Shown: positions 43,591 to 54,980, counted from the first letter of the stretch. The stretch is DNA of 64,000 bases from Coix lacryma-jobi var. lacryma-jobi (GCA_009763385.1 CM019823.1:96483104-96547103), one strand, 5' to 3'. Translations and numbers: made by a program. The notes: generated by a model from the letters alone, not told the origin.

Positions 43591-46500
43591 GCGATTGATT
43601 TTCGGTCGTCTTCTCCCCCACACTTATTTTCTGTTTTCTTCGTCATTTTGAAGTGTAATGGCTCCATGTGATGAAGTGGCTATCACCGTGAAAGGTCCTT
43701 CCCATTTGCTGCGTAGTTTTCCATGCCCGAACAATTTTACTCTGGAATTAAAAAGTAATACCTTATCTCCAGGAGTGAAGCTCTTCTTCTTGATTCTCTT
43801 GTCATGCCACCTCTTTGTTCTCTCTTTGTAGATTTTTGCGTTATGCTATGCTTTTTTGCGCCATTCATGTAGTTCAGAGAGTTGCATTTTCCTCTTTACT
43901 CCTGCGGCATCTAAGTCCATGTTCGATCTTTTGATTGCCTAGTGAGCTTTGAATTCAAGTTCTACTAGTAAGTGACAAGTCTTTCCGTAGACGAGTTGAT
44001 ATGGAGACATCCCCAGTGGTGTTTTATAGGCAGTACGATAAGCCCACAGTGCTTCGGGTAGTCTATCTTTCCATTATGTTCCCATCTCGTCAACTGTTTT
44101 CTGCAGAATATTCTTGATTTGCTTGTTTGATGTTTCTGCTTGGCCACTTGTCTGGGGGTGATAGGGAGTGGCAACATTGTGACGGATCCCATGATTTGTC
44201 AGATATTTATGAAAGCCTTTGTCAATGAAGTGGGTTCCTCCGTCACTAATTACCATCCTTGGCACTCCAAATCTTGGAAATATCATTTCCTCGAACATCC
44301 TCTGAGAGTTTCTTGCATTAGCAGACTTGCATGGCACTGCTTCGACCCATTTTGAGACGTAGTCGACAGCAACTAGGATATACTCATGATTCCTTGATTT
44401 AGGGAATGGTCCCATGTAATCAATTCCCCAGACATCGAAGATCTCAATCTGAAGGTTGTTAGTGAGTGGCATGGCATCTCTGGTGTTGATGTTGCCGTGC
44501 CTCTGACATGATCCACATCTTCGGACGAAGTCTTTTGTGTCTTGGTACATAGTTGGCCAGAAAAATCCACTTTGCCAGATCTTCGCATGCGTTCGGAATG
44601 CCCCATAATGTCCTCCATATGGTGAAGAGTGACAGCGTTCAATGATCTTGATTCCTTCTTCAGCTGTCACACATCTTCTAAGTAATCCATCAGAGCAAAC
44701 TCTGAATAGATATGGATCATCCCATATGTGGATCCTGCTCTCATAGACCAGCTTCTTCTTATTTGCTCCTGGTGGTACATACCCTGCAACTATAAAATTG
44801 ACAATATCTGCATACTAGGGGTCAGATCTAGAGATTTGAAAAAGCATGTCATCCCTGAGTGAGTCATTTATAGGCAATTCCTGAGGATTTTCAAAATACA
44901 TTCTAGACAAGTGATCAGCTACAAGGTTTTCTACTCCTTTCTTATCTTTTATTTCTAAATCAAATTCTTGGAGTAACAAAACCCATCTTATTAAGCGTGG
45001 CTTAGCATCTTTCTTAGTGAGCAGGTACTTTAATGCAGCATGATCAGTAAAAACAATCACCTTTGCTACCACTAAATAAGATCTAAATTTGTCTATAGCA
45101 AAAACAACAGCCAAAAGTTCTTTTTCAGTAGTAGCATAATTAAGTTGAGGTCCTGTTAAAGTTTTGCTGGCATAAGTGATTGCATGATGCTTTTTATCCT
45201 TATATTGTCCTAGCACAGCTCCTACAGCAAAATCACTTGCATCACACATGATCTCAAAGGGTAGAGACCAATAAGGAGGTTGAATGATAGGTGCAGAAGT
45301 GAGCGCTTTCTTAAGAGTGTTAAAAGATTCTAAACATGCATCATCAAATTCAAAAGGAACATCCTTGGCCAAAAGATTTGTAAGTGGTCTTGGAATGTAA
45401 GAAAAATCTTTTATAAATCTACGGTAGAAACCGGCATGGCCAAGAAAACTTCGAATTCCTTTGACATTAATCGGTGGAGGCAAACGTTCAATTACTTCAA
45501 TTTTAGCTTTGTCTACCTCAATTCCACGTTCTGATACTAAATGACCTAGCACTATGCCTTCCTTAACCATAAAATGACATTTTTCCCAATTAAGGACTAA
45601 GTGCTTTTCTTCACATCTTTGTAAAACCTTGTCTAAATTTTCAAGACAATCATCAAAAGTTTTTCCATAAACAGAAAAGTCATCCATGAAAACTTCCATG
45701 ATTTCTTCAATCATATCAGAAAATATAGACATCATACATCTTTGAAAAGAAGCAGGTGCATTACATAATCCAAAAGACATTCGGCGATAAGCATAAGTTC
45801 TGTATGGACATGTGAAAGTGGTTTTGCTTTGATCATCTGGATGGATTGGGATTTGGTGATATCCAGAATATCCATCAAGAAAACAAAAGAAAGAGTGATT
45901 GGCTAACCGTTCTAACATTTCGTCTATGAAAGGTAGCGGAAAGTGATCTTTCTTAGTTGCCTTGTTTAATTTTCTGTAATCAATACACATTCTCCAACCG
46001 GTAACAGTTCTTTGTGGAATTAATTCATTCTTCTCATTCTTTACCACAGTCATGCCTCCCTTTTTAGGCACAACTTGGACAGGGCTTACCCACTCACTGT
46101 GTGGCACAGGATAAATGATCCCGGCGTGCAAGAGTTTCAAAACCTCTTTCTTTACTACTTCTCTCATCGCATTGTTAAGCCTGCGTTGTGGCTCTCTAGA
46201 TGGTGATATGTTAGGATCAGTAGGAATGCGATGGGTGCAGAAAGCGAGGTTGATTCCTTTTAAATCATGGAGTGAATAGCCAAAGGCTGATTTATGCTTC
46301 TCTAAGACAGTGATCAACCTAGAAGTATGTTCCTGAGTAAGATTATTATTTATGATTACAGGAGATTCAGGATCATTATTTAAGAAAGCATATCGAAGCC
46401 CAGAAGGTAAGGGTTTTAACTCTATGGGAGGTTTAGGAGGTTCTTCTAAGGAATCTAAAGGATCTGGATCAGGTGTGTTATCTTCTTCCTCAGTGAAGAA

Positions 46501-47109
46501 CTGAGCATCTTCTTCATATTCGGATTCATTTATTATTTCAAAAGATGCTTCCTTAATTTCTTCCATAGGATCTGGCTCGGGACATGATTCATTCTCAGCA
46601 TTTAGAGAGTGAGTGATAGGCATGATTCCTTTAAGATTTTTCCCAAGATGGAAGTTTAAGATCCCTAATTGTCCTTCATGAATGAGTTGCTTAAGTGGTT
46701 GGCCTATCAGCAGATTGAACTCTTTAATATCAAAGATATAAAAACTTAAGTGTAGCGGAGTGTTATCTATTGTGACAGGCAGGACATACATGATTCCTGA
46801 GCTAGGAATAACATGTCCTAAAGGGGTTTTTAAAAGTTTAGCTGTTGGGGTAAGTGGTATTTGTTTTAATAAATTTTGAGCAAAGGTTTCAGCCATAATG
46901 TTGATTCCCACAATAGGATTATAGAGAGCTTCGAAGGGTTGTTGATGGATTTGACATTGAATGTGTGTAGAAGGTGAATTTAAGTGGATTGTATCAGTGG
47001 AAAGTTCTGATTCTTCTAACCATTCATGACTTATTATAGAGATTAGTTTCTTCGTAGTCTCTTTTAGGAAAACCTTATCAGTAAGTTCTTCTAAAGATGA
47101 TGTTTGATT
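43591..47109 (-). pseudogene. pol: E7 pol (Gypsy protease-like, RT, RNase H, integrase)
   Basis: One minus-strand frame. The N-terminal protease-like region (NPIVGINIMAETF ... FNLLIGQPL) has no D-T/S-G motif. RT follows (WRMCIDYRKLN, FLDGYSGYHQI, catalytic FMDDFSVYG), then RNase H (MCDASDFAVGAVLG, TTEKELLAVVFA, TDHAALKYLL). The integrase has an HHCC zinc finger (HSSPYGGHYG ... CGSCQRHG), DDE residues (WGIDYMGPF, ISDGGTHF, SGQAETSNKQ) and a C-terminal region ending in WEGPF-like sequence near 43650. Stops at about 44815 (a tryptophan position), 44074, 43939 and 43850 interrupt it. The longest open stretch is 698 codons (46911-44815). Confidence 0.92.
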
Positions 47110-47967
47110 TTATGGTTTCCTAATTGTGTGATATTTCGAGGTATTACCAAATTCGGTAAAGTACTCATCCTCGAAGTCAAAGGTATCTCCTAAGATTGAG
47201 GTTTCCCTCTCACTAGGAATTAAAGCTGAGGTTTGTTCATGATTAAAAATAGATAGAGGCTCAGTTTCTAGATTTATTTCTAGTGGTTCTTGTGGTTTAG
47301 CATCAGGAGTAGGAGTGATTTGAGATAAGTTTTGTAACATTTCCCTTGCCTTGGAGGCTGGGGTATGTAGGAATGATCCGTTTGAAGCTAAGTTAAGGTA
47401 GTTAGAAGTTTTTCTATTTAGACCATTATAAAAGTGTTGAAGCGAGACAGGGTCTGGAATAGATAAGGCTGGACCAAAGCGGACAAGATTATCGAATCTT
47501 TCCCAGGCTGCAATTAGAGACTCATTATCCTCTTGGATGAAGGACAAAATCTCTAAGCGAAGACAAATAATTTTGGAGACAGGGAAGTATTATAAGCAAA
47601 AGCTAGAGCAGAGTTCTTTCCAATCCCCATTTTTACTTGGTGCAGTTTGAAGGTACCATGTTTTGGCTTTTCCCTCTAAGGAGAATGGAAAAAGTTTCCA
47701 TCTAAGGGTTTCGTCAGACATGCCTGCGATATGTAGGCACGCACAGGTTTGTTCAAACTCATTTAAATGAATGTGTGGGTTTTCGTCTTCTAAGCCAGAA
47801 AAAATTTGATTCTTAACCATTTCTATCAAACATGGGCGTAGCTCGTAGTTGTCTGAAAGGATAGGCTTAGCAGATTTTGGCAACTCTAAGTCTACGATAG
47901 TGTGATAGGTATACTGGTTAAGTGAAATGGAACCTGTGGAGCTAGTGGTTGGCTCTGAGAAATCCAT
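47110..47967 (-). pseudogene. gag: E7 gag (Gypsy)
   Basis: ATG at 47967 (MDFSEPTTSS) begins a retrotransposon-gag domain: HLNEFEQTCACLHI, LFPFSLEGKAKTWY, then SFIQEDNESLIAAWERFDN, FYNGLNRKTSNYL. TAA at about 47590 interrupts it, and another stop at 47110 separates it from pol in the same frame. No zinc knuckle is seen, as is usual for Athila-type Gag. Open frame upstream of 47967 lies in the leader and has hydrophobic, low-complexity translation, so I do not take it as coding. Confidence 0.88.
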
Positions 47968-48099
47968 TGTGAAAAGATATAAAAGATAAAAACAAAGGCA
48001 AAGTATAAAGTAAAGTATAAAGGTAAAAGATAAAGGTAAAAGATAAAGTATAAAAGTATAATACAAGGTTATACTCAAGACGTAAAATGATCTACCGTT

Positions 48100-48116
48100 C
48101 CCCGGCAACGGCGCCA
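48100..48116 (-). other. E7 primer binding site (tRNA-Asp type)
   Basis: On the minus strand it reads TGGCGCCGTTGCCGGGG, the complement of the plant tRNA-Asp 3' end, eight bases from the LTR. Athila-type elements commonly use this primer. Confidence 0.85.
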
Positions 48117-48124
48117 GAAATGCT

Positions 48125-49067
48125 TGTTGGTATAAATTAATGCAGACCCTACTTTATCCGCAAGCGCTTAGATAAAATCTACCGATGTAGCACTTCACCG
48201 GAGTAACCCAGTTTTAATATCGAACCCAAAGGAATGGATAGTGATGGGTCTCAAGTGTATAACCCCTGAGTAACTAATAAGGACGGAGAAGCTAAAAGTA
48301 TAGAGGGGATCACTAAGGTTATCTATATCCAACTTAAGAGTGATATGTTTATATTATTCTTATTGGGGAAGTTGCCATAAAAGGTCACAAACAGAGTATG
48401 ATTCTTTTATGCAAATGTATAATCCTACCGAGCCTACACACGGGTAAGTGGACTATAGAAGAATCAACAAGGCTATAAGAGTCACCCTTGCGAACTACCA
48501 CTGCTACCGGCGTTATAGGAGGTAAATATGAGCTATCAAGTCTAAGCACCACGCTTACACTATCCAACTACTCCAACTCTAGAGCGACTAGAATTAAAGT
48601 ACTCAAAAGAGAGTCATAAACCTTAAGAACAATAAGAACAATAGCTCAATCTTAAATATAGATGTCGATTACCGAAACAATCGTTGAAGCAAGTCGATGA
48701 AGAACTTGAGTCCACAGGTACAAGATGAAGAAGTTGATCCGACAGGCCAGAGCTTCTTCTTGATCTCTTCCTCTCTCTCTCTCTCTCTCTTCTAGTTCTA
48801 GAATATGACTAGGTTCTAATCCTACTAGAGGGATATCTAGTCTTCTACTTGAAAGCTAACTCCTGAAGTCTCTTCAAGGGTTTCTAATTGAAGTGTAGTC
48901 TTCTGAAGAGGGACCTTCTGTCTGACCTGGGGCCTAGGGGTCTGTTTATATAGCCCTGAGGGATCAACCGTGACTGTTAGATCAAACCGACTTCGCGTAG
49001 GGATGAGATTGATCCTCAAAGGCGGTGGAAGTAGCTTGCAGAAGACGGAAGCCAGAGGGGCCAGGGG
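48125..49067 (-). repeat. E7 5' LTR, truncated
   Basis: It matches 41251-42189 and stops at GGCCAGGGG, exactly inside the outer arm of the palindrome that the complete LTR has at 42183-42232. The next base belongs to the E6 LTR. The CT run near 48772-48790 is a few repeats longer than in the other LTR. Confidence 0.9.
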
Positions 49068-49214
49068 TATTCACCTATTCGTAGGTCGTGAACTCACCGG
49101 TTGTTTGAGTCTTCGCTTTTGGGGTGATTTTCTGGGATAAGGGCCATCATTTCTCGAGAAGAAATTTGAGGCTCCCATTCACCCCCCCCCTCTGGTTGCT
49201 AATTCGGTCCTTCA
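49068..49214 (+). repeat. E6 5' LTR, right end
   Basis: It matches the last about 146 bp of the E6 3' LTR (58060-58205: TATTCACCTATT ... GGTCCTTCA) and is followed by the primer site. Together with 40421-41249 it makes up what remains of the 5' LTR. The promoter region is lost, so this copy should not be transcribed from its own LTR. Confidence 0.92.
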
Positions 49215-49216
49215 AT

Positions 49217-49231
49217 TGGTATTGGAGCTAG
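49217..49231 (+). other. E6 primer binding site
   Basis: TGGTATTGGAGCTAG, two bases after the LTR, an altered form of the initiator-methionine tRNA complement. Confidence 0.8.
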
Positions 49232-49361
49232 TTGAGGATCTCTCTACCTTAACCGGTTCCAGATTTGCGAAGGCGACCTTTTGAGAGCGGTTGTGTTTCC
49301 GACTTTTGTTCGTCGAGGTGTTTGAGCTTTTGTTTGGCTAACACTAACAGTGCTTTTGGAG

Positions 49362-51057
49362 ATGGCACCAAGCTCTTCTTCCAGTGTGTCTTTGTCCTTA
49401 GGTTTGAGTCTTGGACATGCGACCGAGGACGACATTTTGGCAAGAAGGAGGAGTGCGGTTCTAGAGACGGAACATGAGGTGGAGGCTTTGCTGGACTTTC
49501 TAGGAGATGATAAGCATTCGACGAAGGATCTTGTACGTGAACTTGGCAAGGCCAAGAAAGGTACACTTGTTGCTAGTCTTGGGGCTTTGTCCCAACGATT
49601 TGAAGCTTGTTGTGATGATAATGTTAGATATGATGAGCTTTGTGATACCTTGCGTAGAAAGATCAAGAAATTGAATTGCTTCATCTCTAGGCTAAAAATG
49701 GGCTTTTTCATTGGAAGTCTAGTGCATCTTTACCTTGCACCTCTTGTAGTGACATGGTTAGGAAGAATAATGAGCTATGTTTTTCGCTTTCTAGCTTAGA
49801 ATCTGAAAATGAAATATTGAAATCAAATGCTTCCATACCATGTCTTGTTTCTTTGACTTGCGCAAGGACCTTGTTTATGCTAAATCTGAAATAGCCTTGC
49901 TTAGGTCAAAAGCTTCTTTACCATGTGGTTCTTGTGAGTTTTTGCATGCTGAAATTGATAAATTAAAATTGACTCACACCACATGTGTAGATGAACTTGA
50001 GCATGCTATTGCTGAAATTGATGAGATAAATGCTAGGCCTTGTAGCTCATGCTCTTTGAATAAAAATGCTTGTCATACTTCTTGTGCTAATCATGATTCA
50101 TTGCTTGATGTGAATGGTGATGTTTCTTCCACCGATTTCATGTGCACATCATGCATTGATTTGGAAAAAGAAGTTTTGGCTTTGAATGTTTTGTGCGATG
50201 ATATGAGCGCCAAGTTGGTTGAGCACAATGATATGAGTGCCAACCTTGAAAAAGAAAATGAACTCTTGCGTACCACATATGTCGAGTGCATTAGAGAGGA
50301 GATGGAAAATTTGAGAAACACTCCTTGTGGTACTTGTGATCGCCTCATGTTTGAAAATGAGGTTTTAGCCAAAAGATGCAAGAGTCTTTGTGCTAAGTCT
50401 TTTGAGTCATGCGTTGCTTGCAACTCTGATGTTGGTATTTCCAAGTCTGTATCTTTGCAACTGGAGTTGAGTTCTTGTGTTGCGCGTGAGTCTTTTGACG
50501 ATAGCATTAATGTCAAGGTTTTGGATAGCTCTTTCATAGCTACTCCTAACCTTGCTGTTTCTTCGAGTGATGTCCAAGGGACTTCTCTTGACAAGGGTGC
50601 TCCTCATATTTTTGGGAATCGTGTTCCCAATCTAATTTTCCATTGCACCTTTTGCAAGAAGGATGGACATTCATTCGATTTTTGTTTCTGCCGTGTCAAA
50701 CACGAGCGACGTATTCGAGCTAAGGCTTTTAGGAAGCCGCGTAGCCTTTCCCATGGCACGTGTCCTCCGAGTGTTGGCACCAAGTTGGTTGTTGATGCTT
50801 CTTGTTCTAAGTCCCAAGGGACTTCTCACTTGTCAGAGAATGTTGTGTTTTCCAATAGGCCTTTGTACCATTGCTCTTTTTGTGAGAAAGATGGGCATCA
50901 AGAAAGCTTTTGCTATCGGCGTGCCAAACGCTTGCGCCAAGCTCGTTCTTCTAGGAAGATGGTGGTTCATAGCCCTTCTCATGGCATGAACGCTTGTGCT
51001 CCTAGTAAGAAGCCCCTTTTGTTGATGGGTTTTATGACTCCTTTTCTAGTGGGTTAG
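49362..51057 (+). pseudogene. gag: E6 gag-like gene (frameshifted)
   Basis: It starts MAPSSSSSVSLSLGL (ATG at 49362) and is open to 49799, but the natural frame changes near 49690 and again near 49845. The second open part (49840-51057) is long. It lacks the UBN2 start seen in E2-E5. It has a long helical, coiled-coil-like region with repeated cysteine pairs (SLPCGSC, ARPCSSC, NTPCGTC), and two CX2CX4HX4C knuckles, CTFCKKDGHSFDFC and CSFCEKDGHQESFC, separated by about 70 residues. This matches the coil and tail part of the other Gag proteins, with one knuckle duplicated. Presumably an RNA-binding particle protein; function not shown. Confidence 0.75.
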
Positions 51058-51384
51058 GTCATGATCGTGGACATGACTCTAGTGCTTCTTCTCTTGGTCC
51101 ACGTCATGCTTTTCATGGTGCTTCTATTGGTTCTTCTACAAAAACCTTGGAAGATGTTTGCCTCTTTTCCCATGGCACGACTCGTTCTTCTCCTCGAGTT
51201 GTCCTTTTGAGGAATGCTTCCAAGGGTGTTTCACAATTGCATTTGAACCAACATTTGCATCATGCTAACCCATAAGATAAGTTGAGTTTTGTGACCAAGT
51301 CTTGGGTTCCCAAGTACATGCTTGCTAACCCTTCGAGATCCAAGACTCGGGTTACTTTTTCCTCTTGTGTGTAGATATGAGGAC

Positions 51385-51461
51385 GCGGGGTGGAGAACAT
51401 GCGCCTGATGGAGCTTGATCTTTTAGATGTGATCAAGATTTGATGGTTCTCTACACCCCGC
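51385..51461. repeat. Imperfect hairpin downstream of E6 gag
   Basis: The outer arms GCGGGGTG and CACCCCGC, middle arms GAGAAC and GTTCTC, and inner arms GATC(AA) and TTGATC flank an 8-11 base loop. The stem has bulges. It lies about 330 bp after the gag stop. Confidence 0.65.
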
Positions 51462-54079
51462 TTAGAAATTGCCTCCAAAGAGGTTTTTGCTATCCGGTGA
51501 GCTTTCATATACACTCATACCTTGTACATCCATGATCTGTCTTGTGGTATGAGATGGTCTTTCATGTGCTCAATTGTATAGTTGTTACATGTACATTTTT
51601 CCTTTGTATCATGTTCTGTCTTAGTCTAACATGTGCTATCTTGTATATCATGTCATGCTAGTCTTGTGTACAGTTTTGGTGGCTATTCCACTTTTCATGC
51701 TAGTTGGTGATCCTTATGAACATTATGCCATGTTTTACCATACTTCTCCATGAGCTTTACTTGTAGAGGTGTCATGTTCATTAGATGTCACTTGTTAGGT
51801 GCCAGTTTTGGTTAGCTACATGTACCCTATTGATACGATTAGTTTGAGCACTAGTCTTTTCCTCAATTTTATCATGTTACATGCTTTTGGATCTAGTGCT
51901 ATCATTATCTTGTATTGTAGCATGTGTTGAGGTTTAGGCTGTGTTTGGGTTGATCATGTTTTTAGGTTGCATTTTGCTATACAGTGCTTTATCCTGTTGC
52001 ATGGTAGTCTTAACTAGTTTGAGTTCCGTTCTCCTTGCGGTATCATTCATAGGTAGGCCTCTTTTGTTGAGTGTTCACCTCATGCTTATTATGTGACTAA
52101 TCGCTTTGTGGAGACATTGAGGTCACACTGGACGAGACAATGCCTTGTGTTTTCTTCTGCTTTTGAATGTGTAGGAGAACAGGAGCCTGGAGAGAGCATT
52201 TCGGCTCACGGACTCGATCCCACTTCTTCCACGACCTGGGGTTCCATTCGAGCAGCTCTCCAGCGAGCACTAGCTGCACCTGTGGGAGCGACAGCATCAG
52301 GCGAGGGGGAGACGACTTCGGCGAGGCAGGCGCCCCGGAGTTCACCAAATTCAGGCGTCCCCTCGGGTATCACACCAGCAGGTGGTCATGCGCTTCATGA
52401 GGTAACTCCGACCCACTTCTGAGTTCGGGTTTTGGTACTCTTCTTCCTTGACCTCTTGTTGCTGTGTGGTTTTTTCGATGTGGATTTTGCTGACTATCGC
52501 TTGAGCGTTTCTTGGCTCTTTATTTGTGAGTTTGGTGTGTGTTTCCCTTTTAGATGGGGAAGCATTTTGCTTGTTGTATCTTAGTTGGACTTCTCCGATA
52601 CCCTTTTGTTTTGGGTTTTCCTTTTTAGGCTAGTTTTACTTTGTCTTTGATAGACTAGCTTTTGCATGCATTTCATCATGTATTCTAGTGCATTTTAGAG
52701 CTTCATGTTTAGAGCAATGAGAATGAGATTATGCTCTTTATGGTATGCCCTGTTTATTCATGATGATGCTTGTAGCTTAGGCTCTTTTTGATCACTTGAT
52801 ACATGTTATGAGCTAAGCTATTTTTGGCAAATGGTGAACTTGACTAATCAACTATGAAATTTTTAATTTGTTCACCATTGAGATTGGCAACTATCATGGG
52901 TAGGATGTGTTGGGATCACTTGTGCTATCTTTTGTATGCTAGGTTGCTATGTCTCTTGCACTGAGTCATTCACTTGCTTGGATTGTTCATATTTACCTTG
53001 TGCTTAAAATTTGATCCAAGTCCAGTGAAATGAAAAGATTGAGATGGGATTGCATGTGTCAGCACCTCACGGTATCGAGACTGTTTCTCATTGCACTTTT
53101 GAGTTAAACTTGAGCCGTGTAGTGTAAGACTGAAACCGGTGTTTTAAGCTTCTGACTGCTTTTGTTGCATAGGCTTAGCCCGGTTGAAAAGTTAGGCAAT
53201 GACCATGCTTTTAACCTCTCGCAATCACATGCCTTAATTTGAACTTGTGTTAATACCGCTGCAATCTCCGATTAAATTTGAAAATAACACAAGTTTATGC
53301 TTCATTCTATGGCATGATGATTGAACTTTGCTAGGGGTAGTTCACCTTTTATACTTGAGTTAGCACTTGGTTGATTCCCTGTCTATTCATGCTAAGTGCT
53401 ATTTTAGTGGTGAACTCCTTTTCAAATGGCTTAAAACTGCACATATGCTTAATTGTTCATATTTCATATTCATTTGATCAGTTTGAGCCTTTGCTAGCAT
53501 CTGTTTTTGGTTGCTACACTTTCAGGGCAGTACCCTTTTGAGCATCTTTTCATTCTGATTGCTATACACTTGAAGCTGTTGCATTGTGCATATCATGCTT
53601 TTTAGCTTAGTGTACATACCCCCAGCTCCAATACACTTTGTGGTCACTTTCAGTGCTTTTCATTGCCCCCATATGCTTTTGGTTGATGACTTGTCTTGTG
53701 TTTGTGTAAACTTTGTGAAAAATGTCAAAACCCCTCAGCATGTTCCCTTTTGTCAAGGGGGAGAAGCTGTTTGCAAGGGGGAGCTTGAGTGTTGGCACAA
53801 AGGGGAGAGTCGTGCATTTTGGGGAGAGCTTTGAGCTAGGGGGAGTTTAGCTCTTTTATGTCCTTCTTCAATTGGTATAGCTCTTTTATGTGTTTCAATT
53901 GGTATCCATCTTTTTGTATGGAGTGTAATTGGTGTCATGAGCTTTGTTGCATAGCCTTTGTATGTAGGCTTGCTTTCAAGGGGAGTCGGTTTTGCTTTGC
54001 TGCTTCTCCGTGTGCTCTGAGTGTTTGTGCTCCATTTGATTTTGAACTTCTCTTTGTGTTTACTCAGTTGGTATCGAGC

Positions 54080-54534
54080 CTGCTAGTCGTGTTGAACCAT
54101 TTTGCCTCTGTCTTGAGGGACTAGCAGTTTTTGCTTGGTATTTTTGACTGGTATGGAGCCTTCAGCTAGTTGTGTTGAGCCATTTTGCCTTTGTCTTGAG
54201 GAACTAGCTGTTTTCACCAATTTTTGGCTGCTTGTCATTGGTATCGAGTCTTCTGCTAGTTGTGTTGAGCCTTTGTGCCTCTATTTTGAGGGACTAGCAG
54301 TTTCGCATTCCAATGCGTTGTTTCAGCTTCAATTGGTGTCGAGCCTTGAGCTAGTGGTGTTGAGCCATTTTCTGCCTCTTCTTGAGGACTAGCTCATTTT
54401 TGACTTGGTTGCGTCGAGCCGTTGCCCATGTCTTTGGAAACCAAGTCTTTCGCTCTTTGTGTACTCTTTTGTGGAGATTGGCTCGAACTTTGCTTGGTTG
54501 CATTGAGCCATTGCCCATGTCTTTGGGGACCAAG
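54080..54534. repeat. Six co-varying stem-loops before the E6 polypurine tract
   Basis: Stem pairs: CTGCTAGT 54080-54087 with ACTAGCAG 54120-54127; CAGCTAGTT 54163-54171 with AACTAGCTG 54202-54210; CTGCTAGT 54253-54260 with ACTAGCAG 54293-54300; GAGCTAGT 54348-54355 with ACTAGCTC 54388-54395; GACTTGGTT 54402-54410 with AACCAAGTC 54439-54447; CTTGGT 54493-54498 with ACCAAG 54529-54534. Loops are about 28-32 bases and share GTGTTGAGCC and TCTTGAGG, or GAGCCGTTGCCCATG. Confidence 0.85.
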
Positions 54535-54975
54535 TTTTCGGTTTTGGTATCTCAAACCATCTCTTGTACCTAGTTTTTGTCAATTCAATCATCAAGGGGG
54601 AGAAATTTTGAAACCCGAGTGGATAAGTACCTTGGTTTCTTTTGTGATGATTGTTTGACAATTTTATTTGAGATTGGTTTTTGAGTACCTTTTGGGATTC
54701 ATGAAACTCTTGTTTCTCTTGACTCTTCGGTTGTGTGGAGGATTTGCCCGCTTTTCCCGTTTCTTTCGGGACCGAGAGCTTTTATTTGGACTTTTCATGA
54801 TCCTTCCTCATATCAAGTGACCTTGTGTTTGCTTTTGCTTGGCTTTTGGGCACTTGAATGAGGCTTGCCTTCAAACCCTTCCTTTGTGGTTTTATTTTTA
54901 GTCAATGCATTCATCAAGGGGGAGATTGAGAACATATATGATGAATGATTGACATTGATGAGGAAGGTTTGAGGC

Positions 54976-54980
54976 TTTTC
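54976..54980. repeat. Cassandra target site duplication, left copy (TTTTC)
   Basis: TTTTC recurs at 55731-55735. The uninterrupted site, GAGGCTTTTCCCGG, is present in the E6 5' LTR near 40466-40480. Confidence 0.96.

Larger units (their letters stand above)
41251..49067 (-). mobile_element. E7: Athila-like Gypsy element, minus strand
   Basis: The left (3') LTR is complete, 41251-42504 (TGTTGGTATA ... GTGTCAACA). Next to it on the minus strand is a GTGTGGGGGAGCT polypurine tract. The right (5') LTR, 48125-49067, lacks its last about 310 bp. The primer site matches a tRNA-Asp 3' end. Gag and pol are in one frame with several stops, in order protease-like, RT, RNase H, integrase, which is the Gypsy order. 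Gag and PBS are of the Athila type. The two LTRs differ by few bases by eye, so the insertion is fairly recent. The left flank is GCAGG; the right flank is deleted. Confidence 0.88.
51058..54926 (+). other. E6 internal non-coding region with pol remnants
   Basis: 51058-51280 still looks like a decayed gag tail. A hairpin lies at 51385-51461. 52093-52422 is homologous to the hinge after integrase of E5 (near 36420-36530) and runs at about 52385 into RNase H-like sequence (ATGAGGTAACTCC, TTTGGTACTCTTCTTCC). The region then resembles the E2/E3 3' regions (GATGATGCTTGTAGCTTAGG near 52760). 53150-53440 matches the block unique to E3. AAGGGGGAG-like motifs occur at about 53756, 53775, 53839, 54594 and 54915; the last is the working tract before the LTR. 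Confidence 0.75.

Noticed and set aside
47968..48108. Longer E7 Gag start at 48108
   Set aside because: The extra residues are hydrophobic, low-complexity translation of the primer site and leader; the Gag homology begins at MDFSEP (47967).
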